Virus record (IMG/VR): IMGVR_UViG_3300042389_001478
Coordinates: 1-64,000 of that record
Length of the DNA: 64,000 nt
Strand: one strand, 5' to 3'
DNA from: a virus
The translations under genes were made by a program, and so were the position numbers. Within the stretch, counting starts at the first letter, position 1, and every line of letters begins with the position of its first letter. The notes beneath the pieces were generated by a model. It was not told the DNA's origin, did no database searches, and was given only the letters and a program-made list of their open reading frames with translations. Positions 10,845-19,705 of this stretch are shown here, piece by piece.

Positions 10845-11664
10845 ACCTCCAAAAAAAAGAGGTCAACTAAGCTTAGAAGAAGAAAAATATATTAGAGATA
10901 ATATGACAACTTCTTCATTAGAAGATATAGCAGAATATTTGAATCGTAGTATTGCCCCAATAGAGAGATACATTTCAGAAGAACAATTAGCCAAAGACCC
11001 CACCGAACAAACTGATGAAAGAATATTAAGACAAAAATTACACAGCAAAAACTTTTGGGGAGAAATTAAAAGACAATTTGATGCTGATACCGGTGAACTA
11101 GAATACTTCGAAAGTCTCTGGACTAATCTGATAAAACAATTTAGAGAAGACGTATTGCCCGCAGAAGAACTTCAAATCAAACAATTTATTACAATTGATA
11201 TTCTGATTAATCGAAGCATGAAAGAACGAAAGCGTCATATTGCAGAAACTGAGAAACTTCAAAAGGAGGTTGATAAGGAGTATGCTAAACCCGAAAATGA
11301 ACGAGATATACCGAGACTTGCTAATCTCGAAACTCAGCTATCGTTTGCCCGCAACAGCATCGCTAATTATACTAATGAATATACCAAACTTCTTAATGAA
11401 CAGCAAAAAATTAGCAAAGATCTTAAAGCTACTCGTGAACAAAGAATAAAAAGAATAGAAGACGGTAAAAGTAGCTGGGTGGGTTTAATACGAATGCTAG
11501 AAGATGAAGAAGTAAGAGAAAGAGAAGGCAGAGAAATGGAAATTATTAGTATGGCCACAGATAAGATGAAAACCGTACTATATGATTACCATCAATATGC
11601 TGATAATACATTAGATATGCCATTTTTAACCCCGGACAGCGTTACTCAAAAGGATAATCAATGA
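10834..11664 (+). CDS. probable terminase small subunit
   Basis: This would recognise phage DNA and hand it to the large subunit for packaging. Residues 10-50 look like a helix-turn-helix (SLEEEKYIRDNMTTSSLEDIAEYLN), followed by a long helical, highly charged middle with coiled-coil character (residues 120-215, KERKRHIAETEKLQKEVDKE). The identification rests on size, HTH-plus-coiled-coil layout and position ahead of the large terminase, not on a diagnostic motif. It overlaps the sigma gene by 11 bases and the GDP-mannose dehydratase gene by 4 (ATGA). Confidence 0.6.
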   Translation: MSTKPPKKRGQLSLEEEKYIRDNMTTSSLEDIAEYLNRSIAPIERYISEEQLAKDPTEQTDERILRQKLHSKNFWGEIKRQFDADTGELEYFESLWTNLIKQFREDVLPAEELQIKQFITIDILINRSMKERKRHIAETEKLQKEVDKEYAKPENERDIPRLANLETQLSFARNSIANYTNEYTKLLNEQQKISKDLKATREQRIKRIEDGKSSWVGLIRMLEDEEVREREGREMEIISMATDKMKTVLYDYHQYADNTLDMPFLTPDSVTQKDNQ

Positions 11665-12638
11665 AAACCGCACTCATCACAGGCGTCACAGGACAAGATG
11701 GATCTTATTTGGCTGACCTTTTATTAGATAAAGGATATAAGGTTATTGGTCTTCATAGACGAAGCAGCAGCAATAATTTTCAACGCATTCAGCACATTCT
11801 GCAACATGAGAATTTTAAGTTAGAAGAATTTGATCTAACAGACCCATATGGATGCAACAGAATCATATCTCAATATAAACCAGAAGAATTTTATAATTTG
11901 GGGGCTCAAAGTCACGTTGGAACCAGTTTTATACAACCAACCACAACATTCGAGATTAACGCGGTTGGAGTTATTAATATCTTAGAGGGAATAAGAAATC
12001 TATCTCCTTTAACCAAATTCTATCAAGCTAGCACCAGTGAAATGTTTGGACGAAACTATGTGGAAAAAAATGGACAAAGATATCAGGATGAGCAAACCAC
12101 CATGCTTCCACAAAGTCCATACGGAGTGGCTAAGTTGGCTAGTTATCATATGATTCAGATCTATCGGGCAGGATATAATTTATTCGCATGCTCAGGCATT
12201 CTTTTTAATCATGAAAGTCCTCGACGAGGGGAAAATTTTGTTACTAGAAAAATTACAAAATATATCGGGCAACTAGTTAAAGGTAAAACTAAAGACAAGT
12301 TACAGCTAGGCAACCTAGATGCTCATCGAGACTGGGGCCATGCTAAAGACTATGTAAAAGCTATGTGGCTAATGCTACAACAACCAAAGCCCGAAGACTA
12401 TGTTATCGCCACAGGACAAACTCACTCAGTTAAAGAATTTCTTGATCTAGCTTTTGAGTCAGTGAATCTTAATGCTCAAGATCATGTTAATATTAATAGT
12501 GATTTATTTAGACCAGCTGAAGTAGATTATCTTAAAGGAGATCCGTCTAAAGCCAAACTACAACTAGGTTGGTTAAATGAGACTTCTTTTAATTCATTAA
12601 TAGACGACATGATACAAAGCGATATAGCCAATGCTTAG
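11661..12638 (+). CDS. gmd: GDP-mannose 4,6-dehydratase
   Basis: Converts GDP-mannose to GDP-4-keto-6-deoxymannose, the precursor of GDP-fucose, rhamnose-type and related sugars. It is an extended SDR enzyme: GVTGQDG at residues 8-14 is the family NADP-binding loop, RRSSS near 33-37 is characteristic, Y154-x3-K158 in SPYGVAKL is the catalytic pair, and LGNLDAHRDWGHAKDYVKAM is the GMD signature further on. At 325 residues it is slightly short but covers the domain. It is embedded between terminase subunits with 4- and 8-base overlaps, so it is expressed with head genes; phages use such enzymes for glycan decoration or host-surface change. With the glycosyltransferase at 30753 a sugar-modification role is plausible. 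Confidence 0.93.
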   Translation: MKTALITGVTGQDGSYLADLLLDKGYKVIGLHRRSSSNNFQRIQHILQHENFKLEEFDLTDPYGCNRIISQYKPEEFYNLGAQSHVGTSFIQPTTTFEINAVGVINILEGIRNLSPLTKFYQASTSEMFGRNYVEKNGQRYQDEQTTMLPQSPYGVAKLASYHMIQIYRAGYNLFACSGILFNHESPRRGENFVTRKITKYIGQLVKGKTKDKLQLGNLDAHRDWGHAKDYVKAMWLMLQQPKPEDYVIATGQTHSVKEFLDLAFESVNLNAQDHVNINSDLFRPAEVDYLKGDPSKAKLQLGWLNETSFNSLIDDMIQSDIANA

Positions 12639-12900
12639 AAATTTTGGTGATCCACAATATAAAAAATGGCGAAGTGCAGTATATAAAAGAGATCATTATC
12701 ATTGTAGATGGCCAAATTGTGTATTAAAAAGAAAGATAAATGCTCATCATATAAAAACCTGGGCACATTTCCCTGGCTTAAGATTTGATGTTAACAATGG
12801 CATCACATTGTGCAAATATCATCATGACCTTATTAAAGGTATGGAAAGCATATATGAGGCCACATTTTTAAAGATACTTGCCAATGATAAACTACAATAA
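12631..12900 (+). CDS. HNH endonuclease, small
   Basis: An 89-residue nuclease with the standard zinc-finger HNH core: C25-x4-C30, H39-H40 (AHHIKTW), N56 in VNNG, C61 and H64-H65 (LCKYHHDL). HNH proteins next to the large terminase assist cos cleavage or DNA packaging in HK97-type phages, which fits this position. It overlaps the gmd gene by 8 bases and the ERCC4 nuclease gene by 23. A homing endonuclease is the alternative, but the compact operon placement favours packaging. Confidence 0.85.
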   Translation: MLRNFGDPQYKKWRSAVYKRDHYHCRWPNCVLKRKINAHHIKTWAHFPGLRFDVNNGITLCKYHHDLIKGMESIYEATFLKILANDKLQ

Positions 12901-13366
12901 TTTTCATATCATAATAGACACAAGAGAACAACAGCCGTGGATTTTTGATCATCATATCACAGCTAATGAAAAGCTAGATACTGGAGATTATTCTGTTAGA
13001 GGTCTGGAAAATATACTATGCGTCGAAAGAAAAAAGAGTGTTGGCGAGGTAGCAACAAATATTACAGAAAAACGCTTTAAAGATGTTGTTGGAAGAATGT
13101 CTCAATTTAAGTATGCGTTTTTACTATTAGAGTTTAGCATGGATCAGCTACTATCCTATCCTGTTGGCTCGAATGTTCCAAGAAAAATGTGGGATAAAAT
13201 CAAGATCTCTCCTAACTTTATTCTAAAGCATCTAGTAGAACTTCAAGTATTTTTTAATATCAAAGTACTATTTTGCGGCTCGCCATCCAATGCCGAAAAA
13301 ATGGCATTATCTATTATGAAAAAGGTTTACGAAATTGAAGGACAACCAACAAAAGAAAATATTTGA
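12878..13366 (+). CDS. ERCC4-type nuclease
   Basis: Structure-specific DNA nuclease of the XPF/ERCC4 fold. DTREQQPW at residues 14-21, the LDTGDYSVRG section at 33-42 with D37, and the VERKK motif at 49-53 form the GDx(n)ERK active site. Residues 60-160 complete the small domain. The protein has no helicase part. It could trim DNA during packaging or recombination. The ATG at 12878 is listed; an ATG at 12884 is also possible. It overlaps the HNH gene and the large terminase gene. Confidence 0.85.
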   Translation: MPMINYNNFHIIIDTREQQPWIFDHHITANEKLDTGDYSVRGLENILCVERKKSVGEVATNITEKRFKDVVGRMSQFKYAFLLLEFSMDQLLSYPVGSNVPRKMWDKIKISPNFILKHLVELQVFFNIKVLFCGSPSNAEKMALSIMKKVYEIEGQPTKENI

Positions 13367-15368
13367 AGATGCATGGCTAAACCTAGGAGACATATCACAA
13401 CTTGTCATTCCTAGTAATCCCATGATTCACAGATTAAAAAGGGATATAGAAAATCCTGATTTACATCTCATAAGACTTCTTCGCAACCCTAAATATTTAG
13501 GTACTACATGTAAGATTCTATTCAATATTGAACTTCATCCGATGCAGGTGGCTATATTACAAGAATTTTGGAATCGGCCATTTCCAATGTATATCGCTAG
13601 TCGCGGTTGGGGAAAATCATTCTTACTTGCTCTCTATTCTGTTCTTAAATGCACTTTTTATCCAGGAACTAAAATAGTTATTGTTGGTGCGGCTTTTAGA
13701 CAGAGTAAAATTATCTTCGAATATATGGAAACTATGTGGAGGGGAAGTCCTATCCTAAGAAGCATATTCAATGGCAACGAAGATGGCCCACGAAGAGACG
13801 TTGACCGATGTACTATTAGACTAGGAGACAGTTGGACAATAGCGGTTCCAATGGGTGACGGTTCTAAGATTAGAGGCTTACGAGCCCATATTATTATTGC
13901 GGACGAATTTGCATCAATCAGTCCAGATATCTATGAAACGGTAGTATCAGGATTCGCGGCTGTTAGCGCAAGTCCCATACAGAATGTGAAAGAACAAGCC
14001 AAGCGAAAAGCAATGACAGAGGCAGGATTATGGAATGAAGAACTATCTGCACTGAATACTAAAATGGGCAACCAAGCTATTATATCCGGTACAGCTGATT
14101 ATGACTTTAAACACTTCGCTAGTTACTGGAAACGCTATAAAGCTATTATTGAAAGCAAGGGTGATGTCAGAAAGTTAGAGGATCTTTTTAAGGGAGAAGT
14201 TCCTAGTAATTTTAATTGGAAAGATTATTCGATTATCAGAATACCCTATGAGCTTATCCCCAAAGGATTCATGGATGATAAACAAGTAGCACGAGCAAAA
14301 GCCACCATCCATACTGGTATTTATAACATGGAGTACGCCGCTTGTTTTACAGCAGATAGTGATGGTTTTTTTAGAAGAAGCTTAATAGAGAGCTGTGTAG
14401 CTAATGACTCTAGTCCGATTACAATCAACAATAAACCAATTATATTTGATCCAGTAGTTACAGGAAATACTTCTTTACAATATGTCTATGGTATCGATCC
14501 AGCGTCCGAACAAGACAACTTTAGCATTGTAGTTTTAGAAGTTCATCCGGATCACTCAAGAATAGTATATGTATGGACAACTAATCGTAGCAATTTTAAA
14601 GAAAGACAAAAAACTGGATTAGTAAAAGAATATGATTTTTATGGGTTTTGTGCTAGGAAAATTAGAAATCTTATGAAAACATTTCCTTGTGCTAGAATAG
14701 GAATGGATGCTCAGGGCGGAGGTGTTGCAATAGAAGAAGCTTTACACGATCCATCCAAACTAGAAGAAGGTGAAAATTTAATATGGCCTATCATAGATTA
14801 CAATAAAATCAAAGACACAGATTCTCAACCCGGTCTTCATCTTATCGAACTAGTTCAATTCGCTAAAGCTGATTGGACGACACAGGCCAACCACGGTCTC
14901 AGAAAAGATTTTGAAGATAAGGTTTTAGTATTTCCAAGATTTGACTCTTTAACCCTGGGCTTGGCTCTCGATAAAGAAGGCAAAGATATCCTAGGAGGAG
15001 ATCTCACTCCAATATATGATAATCTCAGTGAATGCATTCTAGAAATAGAAGAACTTAAAGATGAATTAACCACTATTGTTATGACTCAGACCAGCACAGG
15101 TTCTGGAGGAAGAGATCGATGGGATACTCCAGAAGTTAAGTTGCCAAACGGTAAAAAGGGCAGATTAAGAAAAGACCGATATAGTGCTTTAGTAATAGCC
15201 AATATGTTAGCTAGACAAATGTCTAGAACTCTTCAAGCAGTTACTTATGATATTATTGGTGGAAATGCCAGAGATACTGTTGCTCACAAGGGTAGTATGT
15301 ACAAAGGACCAGAATGGTTCACTTCTGGAGCTAATGACGATGATCTTTATACAGGAATTTATAGATAA
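13335..15368 (+). CDS. terminase large subunit
   Basis: ATP-driven DNA packaging motor and nuclease. ATPase: Walker A SRGWGKS (residues 89-95) and Walker B IIIADE (D190, E191) with SISPDIYE following. RNase H-like nuclease: D388 in GIDPASE, D458 in GMDAQGG and D614 in RKDRYSA. At 677 residues it is somewhat long, with an extended ATPase-nuclease linker. The reading frame begins with TTG at 13335 within the ERCC4 gene; no ATG occurs before residue 30, so the TTG (with AAGG upstream) is accepted with some doubt. Head genes follow. Confidence 0.95.
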   Translation: MKDNQQKKIFEDAWLNLGDISQLVIPSNPMIHRLKRDIENPDLHLIRLLRNPKYLGTTCKILFNIELHPMQVAILQEFWNRPFPMYIASRGWGKSFLLALYSVLKCTFYPGTKIVIVGAAFRQSKIIFEYMETMWRGSPILRSIFNGNEDGPRRDVDRCTIRLGDSWTIAVPMGDGSKIRGLRAHIIIADEFASISPDIYETVVSGFAAVSASPIQNVKEQAKRKAMTEAGLWNEELSALNTKMGNQAIISGTADYDFKHFASYWKRYKAIIESKGDVRKLEDLFKGEVPSNFNWKDYSIIRIPYELIPKGFMDDKQVARAKATIHTGIYNMEYAACFTADSDGFFRRSLIESCVANDSSPITINNKPIIFDPVVTGNTSLQYVYGIDPASEQDNFSIVVLEVHPDHSRIVYVWTTNRSNFKERQKTGLVKEYDFYGFCARKIRNLMKTFPCARIGMDAQGGGVAIEEALHDPSKLEEGENLIWPIIDYNKIKDTDSQPGLHLIELVQFAKADWTTQANHGLRKDFEDKVLVFPRFDSLTLGLALDKEGKDILGGDLTPIYDNLSECILEIEELKDELTTIVMTQTSTGSGGRDRWDTPEVKLPNGKKGRLRKDRYSALVIANMLARQMSRTLQAVTYDIIGGNARDTVAHKGSMYKGPEWFTSGANDDDLYTGIYR

Positions 15369-15370
15369 CA

Positions 15371-15379
15371 GTGTATAAA
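15371..15379 (+). promoter_or_regulatory. candidate late promoter motif
   Basis: GTGTATAAA, 45 bases before the portal start, followed by an AATACTATTAT segment. It is one of a set of GTGTAT-type motifs in late-arm gaps. Confidence 0.35.
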
Positions 15380-15423
15380 AGACCAATACTATTATGGTTT
15401 AATTACAATAGAATTGAAATATT

Positions 15424-17619
15424 ATGGCTAAAAAAAGATATCCCAAAAGCGAAGCTGTTCAAAACTCTCAACCCGTTGATGAACAGGCATATGTCGCTTG
15501 GGGAGATGATTTAGACAGTAAAAAGGCCGCTTTAAAGGAATCTTCAGAATCAATGTCTGAATATTCCCTAATTCAAAAAGCCAGCGCCATGAGAAGATAT
15601 GGTCTTGACTATTCTAATCTTGATACTAATACTTCAGGAAGACCAGGACTAACAAGAAGTGATTACGACTACTTTCGTCCGGATGAAGCTGTACCTCGTG
15701 AAATCAAACTCATTCTTAGAAAAGCAGAAGATATTTATCAAAGAGTCGGTTTGGTAAAAAATGTTATTGATTTGATGGGCGACTTTGCTGCTCAGGGAAT
15801 AAGACTAGTTCATAAAAACAAAAGAATAGAAAGATTTTATAGACAGTGGTTTAAGAAGGTAAGAGGTAAAGATAGAAGCGAAAGATTTCTTAACAATTTA
15901 TATAAAACAGGAAATGTTGTAATTAATAGACAGACAGGAAAACTAAGTCTTAAAGTATCAGAAAAATTATATCAAGCAGTAGCAGCACCAGATCTTCAAA
16001 TACAGGACTTATCAGATGTGCAATTAGAAAAAAGAGAAATTCCTTGGAGATATACTTTTATAGATCCATTCTTTGTTGATATAGCAGCTGGTCCATTGGC
16101 TTCTTTTGTACAACAAAAATCCTATCAATTAATACTCCCAGCAGAACTTAGAAAGTTTGTTAATAACCCAAAGAGTGATGCAGAAAAAGCCGTAGTAGCA
16201 TCACTACCAGCTCAAATTTTAGAAGCAGCCAAGAGTAGAGTGCCATATGCACTAGATCCAGAAAAAACACTAGTATTTCATTACAAAAAAGACGATTGGC
16301 AGAGCTGGGCTTTCCCAATGGTCTATGCTATTATGGATGATATTACAGTTATAGAAAAACTTAAACTTGCTGATATGGCAGCATTAGATGGTGCTATTTC
16401 TAATATTCGTATTTTTAAACTAGGAAGTCTTGAACATAAAATTGCTCCTACAAAAGCGGCTACTGCAAAGTTAGCTCAACTATTAGGAAACAATGTTGGT
16501 GGTGGAACCATGGATTTAGTATGGGGTCCAGACATAGAACTCCTTGAATCCAAAACGAATGTTCATCAATTTTTGGGAGAAGGAAAATATGTTCCTCACC
16601 TTAATAGCGTTTATGCCGGACTAGGGATTCCTCCAACACTAACGGGAACTTTCGGGGCTTCTGGAACAACAAATAATTTTATTAGCCTTAAAACATTAAC
16701 ACAAAGACTACAGTATGGAAGAGACGTACTAGTAGAATTTTGGGAAAAAGAAATCGAATTAGTTCAAAAAGCTATGGGTTTTAGATATGGCGCTAAAATT
16801 GAATTTGATCGTATGGACTTAAGTAATGAAGATGCCGAGAAAGCATTATTAGTACAACTAGCTGACAGAAATTTAATCTCTGATGAAATTCTGCAATCTA
16901 GATTTGGATTAGATCCAGACATGGAAAAATCACGACTCAACAGAGAAAGCAGAGACAGAAAGAGTAACAGAATGGTTAAGAAATCTGGTCCTTGGTATGA
17001 TCCACAACCTGAAAATTCTTTAAAGAAAATAGCTCTACAAACTGGAACCGTTACTCCTAGTCAAGTTGGTTTAGATCTTGAGAAGAAGAAAAGCGGTGAA
17101 GTACCAGCACTCCAAATGAAGATGCCCTCTGGACCCCTTCCCCCAACGAAGTTGGCAAACGATTCGCCAGAATCTTTGCCGGGAACACCCGGACAAGGCC
17201 GCCCCAAAAACTCTAAGGATTCTGAGAAGAGAAAAACAAAAGTCTTCAAACCCCAAACCGGAGCAAAGCTATTACTATGGGCTTCGGAGGCGCAAGATAA
17301 AATTAGTCAAATTTTGAACCCACTACTACTAGACTTCTACAACAAGAAAAATCTAAGAAGCTTATCGAATGAAGAAGTCAAAGAATTAGACCTAATTAAA
17401 ACAAAAATATTATTCTCTCTTGACCCGTTTTCCCCTATTGATTCTGACAAGGTAACTAGCACTATGGCCAGTCTAGATATACTTGATAAGAACGAAATAA
17501 TATTAGCTTATAGTGTATGGTTAAAAGAGCTAAAGGCTGATTTAAATAAAGAACTAACTGTTGACGAACACAAACAGGCCAAAGCTTCATTTTATTCTAT
17601 GGTGTACTCTTCTTTATAG
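15424..17619 (+). CDS. portal protein
   Basis: Forms the dodecameric ring at the head vertex through which DNA is packaged and to which the tail attaches. Assigned from size (731 aa), position between large terminase and protease, and portal-like sequence: IYQRVGLVKNVIDLMGDFAA and RFYRQWFKKVRG near residues 98-150, a FHYKKDDWQSWAFP stem segment, and a wing/crown region with KALLVQLADRNLISDEIL. The C-terminal 190 residues add a Pro/Gly-rich linker (SGPLPPTKLANDSPESLPG) and a helical domain, which is longer than in many portals. The start follows a 55-base gap containing a late-promoter-like motif. Confidence 0.85.
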   Translation: MAKKRYPKSEAVQNSQPVDEQAYVAWGDDLDSKKAALKESSESMSEYSLIQKASAMRRYGLDYSNLDTNTSGRPGLTRSDYDYFRPDEAVPREIKLILRKAEDIYQRVGLVKNVIDLMGDFAAQGIRLVHKNKRIERFYRQWFKKVRGKDRSERFLNNLYKTGNVVINRQTGKLSLKVSEKLYQAVAAPDLQIQDLSDVQLEKREIPWRYTFIDPFFVDIAAGPLASFVQQKSYQLILPAELRKFVNNPKSDAEKAVVASLPAQILEAAKSRVPYALDPEKTLVFHYKKDDWQSWAFPMVYAIMDDITVIEKLKLADMAALDGAISNIRIFKLGSLEHKIAPTKAATAKLAQLLGNNVGGGTMDLVWGPDIELLESKTNVHQFLGEGKYVPHLNSVYAGLGIPPTLTGTFGASGTTNNFISLKTLTQRLQYGRDVLVEFWEKEIELVQKAMGFRYGAKIEFDRMDLSNEDAEKALLVQLADRNLISDEILQSRFGLDPDMEKSRLNRESRDRKSNRMVKKSGPWYDPQPENSLKKIALQTGTVTPSQVGLDLEKKKSGEVPALQMKMPSGPLPPTKLANDSPESLPGTPGQGRPKNSKDSEKRKTKVFKPQTGAKLLLWASEAQDKISQILNPLLLDFYNKKNLRSLSNEEVKELDLIKTKILFSLDPFSPIDSDKVTSTMASLDILDKNEIILAYSVWLKELKADLNKELTVDEHKQAKASFYSMVYSSL

Positions 17620-17634
17620 AAAGAGGTTTGAAAA

Positions 17635-19227
17635 ATGAAAATATTTGCCCAAGAAATAGAAGACGGACTAGAGGCTAAAATCTCCACATCTGCATCAATT
17701 TGTTATGCTTCTGTTGCTGAGCCATGCTTGACAGATGTACTAAAAAGAAAAGAGTTTAAAACTCTTGCATCTCTTAATGATTCCGACTTATACTATGTTC
17801 AGTCTATTCTAGTTAGCTCTTCTTGGAATAAAAATGACGACATATTTGATAAAGCAGAGGTGTGGTTAGCTAGAAACACACCAGAAGACAAACCTACTAA
17901 TTTAGAACACGACGAAAGTGTAATAATCGGTCATATCACTAGTAATTGGCCAATTACGGAAGATGGCTCTCTTATTAGCGAAGCTACCGATATGAACAGT
18001 CTTCCAGAAAAATATCACATTTTAACAGGTTCAGTAATTTATAGGGCTTTTAGTAGTCCAGAACTGAAAGACCGCGCAGAGAAACTAATTGCCGATATTG
18101 AGTCTGGCAATAAGTTTGTTAGCATGGAGTGCTTTTTCAAAGGCTTTGATTATGGCTTAATTAATAAGTCAACTGGAAAATATAAAACATTAGCTAGGAA
18201 TGATAGCACAGCATATCTAACAAAATATCTAAGAGCATATGGTGGTCTTGGAGAACATGAAGACTATAAGATAGGTAGAGTATTAAGAAATATTACATTT
18301 TCTGGCAAGGGATTTGTTGAAAAACCAGCTAATCCAGATAGTGTTATTTTTACAAAAGACATAGTTGATAAATTATTTACAGAAAAAAATGATGATTTAT
18401 CAATAGCAGGTGTATCTTACAATCAGTCAACCTCTAACGTGGAGAATAATATTATGAGTTCAAACACAGAAGTAGTAGAAGTCAAGCCCGAAGCCGAAGC
18501 TTCCACTGCCGAAAATTCTGCTCCAGTAGTAGTAGCAGAAGTAGCTGACCAAACAACCGAACTAGAAGCTGCCATCAGCGCTAAGGATGAATCCATCGCC
18601 GCTTTGTCTTCAGAACTAGAAACTCTTAAGAGCGAATATGAAGCTCTAGCTAAGAAGCTAAAAGAAGAAGAGAGTAAGGAAGAAGAGACAGAAGCAGCTA
18701 AAAAGAAAATGAAAGAAGACATGGAATCTAAAGATGAAGAAATGAAAAAGACCAAGAGCGAGCTCTCAGCTGCTCTAGAAGCCATTGCTGCTTATAAAAT
18801 GAAAGAAGAAGAAATGGCTATGAAAGAAGAAGAAATGGCCAAGAAAGAAAAGAAGACAAAAAGAAAAGCTGCTCTTCTTAGCTATGGCTTTGATGAAGAA
18901 ACATCAGAAGCTACATTGTCTAAGTTCGAATCTCTCAGTGACGATGCTTTTGATGCTATGACATCCCTCTTTGCTGGCAAACTTCCTCCTTGGCTCGACA
19001 AGATCAAGAAGGATGACAAAGACGAAGAGGATATGAAGAAGAAAGATAAGAATAAGGCATCATCTGAAGCTCCTGTAGATCCTTCAGTTCTTGAGACTGT
19101 AGAAGCCGAAGAAAGTGTTAATCTTAGTGTTGGCAGCGATGCTCAGTCTTCTGTTAACACAACTCGTGCAGAGTTAGTTGAATTCGTTTGTGCTAGACTA
19201 GGTAAAAAACTTAACAAGGGAGAATAA
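17635..19227 (+). CDS. prohead protease fused to scaffold domain
   Basis: Residues 1-245 are a head-maturation protease: NLEHDES (H92) and SMECFFKGFDY (S163) fit the His/Ser pair of prohead core proteases. Residues about 295-430 are an extremely Glu/Lys-rich coiled coil (KKLKEEESKEEETEAAKKKM and repeats of MKEEEMA), typical of scaffolding proteins, followed by a C-terminal helix bundle. An internal ATG at 18454 (residue 274) lies behind GGAG and could yield the scaffold alone, as in lambda C/Nu3. The protein precedes the decoration and capsid genes by 1 base. The protease family is fairly sure; the internal start is inference. Confidence 0.8.
   Translation: MKIFAQEIEDGLEAKISTSASICYASVAEPCLTDVLKRKEFKTLASLNDSDLYYVQSILVSSSWNKNDDIFDKAEVWLARNTPEDKPTNLEHDESVIIGHITSNWPITEDGSLISEATDMNSLPEKYHILTGSVIYRAFSSPELKDRAEKLIADIESGNKFVSMECFFKGFDYGLINKSTGKYKTLARNDSTAYLTKYLRAYGGLGEHEDYKIGRVLRNITFSGKGFVEKPANPDSVIFTKDIVDKLFTEKNDDLSIAGVSYNQSTSNVENNIMSSNTEVVEVKPEAEASTAENSAPVVVAEVADQTTELEAAISAKDESIAALSSELETLKSEYEALAKKLKEEESKEEETEAAKKKMKEDMESKDEEMKKTKSELSAALEAIAAYKMKEEEMAMKEEEMAKKEKKTKRKAALLSYGFDEETSEATLSKFESLSDDAFDAMTSLFAGKLPPWLDKIKKDDKDEEDMKKKDKNKASSEAPVDPSVLETVEAEESVNLSVGSDAQSSVNTTRAELVEFVCARLGKKLNKGE
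18454..19227 (+). CDS. possible separate scaffold protein from internal start
   Basis: In-frame ATG (MSSNTEVVEVKPEAEASTA) with GTGGAGAA 12 bases upstream inside the protease gene. If used it would give a 257-residue acidic, coiled-coil scaffold without the protease. The evidence is the site plus the family precedent. Confidence 0.4.
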   Translation: MSSNTEVVEVKPEAEASTAENSAPVVVAEVADQTTELEAAISAKDESIAALSSELETLKSEYEALAKKLKEEESKEEETEAAKKKMKEDMESKDEEMKKTKSELSAALEAIAAYKMKEEEMAMKEEEMAKKEKKTKRKAALLSYGFDEETSEATLSKFESLSDDAFDAMTSLFAGKLPPWLDKIKKDDKDEEDMKKKDKNKASSEAPVDPSVLETVEAEESVNLSVGSDAQSSVNTTRAELVEFVCARLGKKLNKGE

Positions 19228-19228
19228 C

Positions 19229-19678
19229 ATGGCTCTTAAAGCAGATCGTATCGAAGCATTATCAGATATCTCTTTTTTCATGAACACGGTTGCCGAAAGA
19301 GGTGGTGTGGTATCTGTTGTTACAGCTGGTTCTGGCGTATCAATGGACGACGCTAACGCTGTCGTTAGTTATGCCGCTACTGTAAGTGGATCCAAGCCAC
19401 TAGGCATCCTACTCAATGATGTTGTAAATTATGACTTAACCAGACAGCATATCAACTGGCATAAAGACGAAGTACAAGTTGGCGGCAAGGTCGCACTACT
19501 TCGTCAGGGACAAGTTACTACTAATATGGTAGCTGGTACTCCAAGTGCTGGTTCTGATGCATACGTTGGGGTAAGTGGCCTAGTTGGCACAAGCAGTACC
19601 AACAGTGTCAAGATTGGTCAGTTCTTGAGCAGTAAAGACGCTGATGGTTACGTTAAATTATCAGTAAACATAACTTGA
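19229..19678 (+). CDS. probable head decoration protein
   Basis: 149 residues, starting right after the scaffold stop. The small, Gly/Ala/Val-rich beta structure (GGVVSVVTAGSGVSMDDANA, then PLGILLNDVVNYDL, GGKVALLRQGQV and SDAYVGVSGLVGT) and the place just before the major capsid gene match the capsid decoration/cement proteins of HK97-type phages. The family is inferred from layout and position rather than from a unique motif. A 27-base gap and AAGGGAG site separate it from the capsid gene. Confidence 0.7.
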   Translation: MALKADRIEALSDISFFMNTVAERGGVVSVVTAGSGVSMDDANAVVSYAATVSGSKPLGILLNDVVNYDLTRQHINWHKDEVQVGGKVALLRQGQVTTNMVAGTPSAGSDAYVGVSGLVGTSSTNSVKIGQFLSSKDADGYVKLSVNIT

Positions 19679-19705
19679 TTAAAAGCTTTAACAAGGGAGA
19701 AAAAA

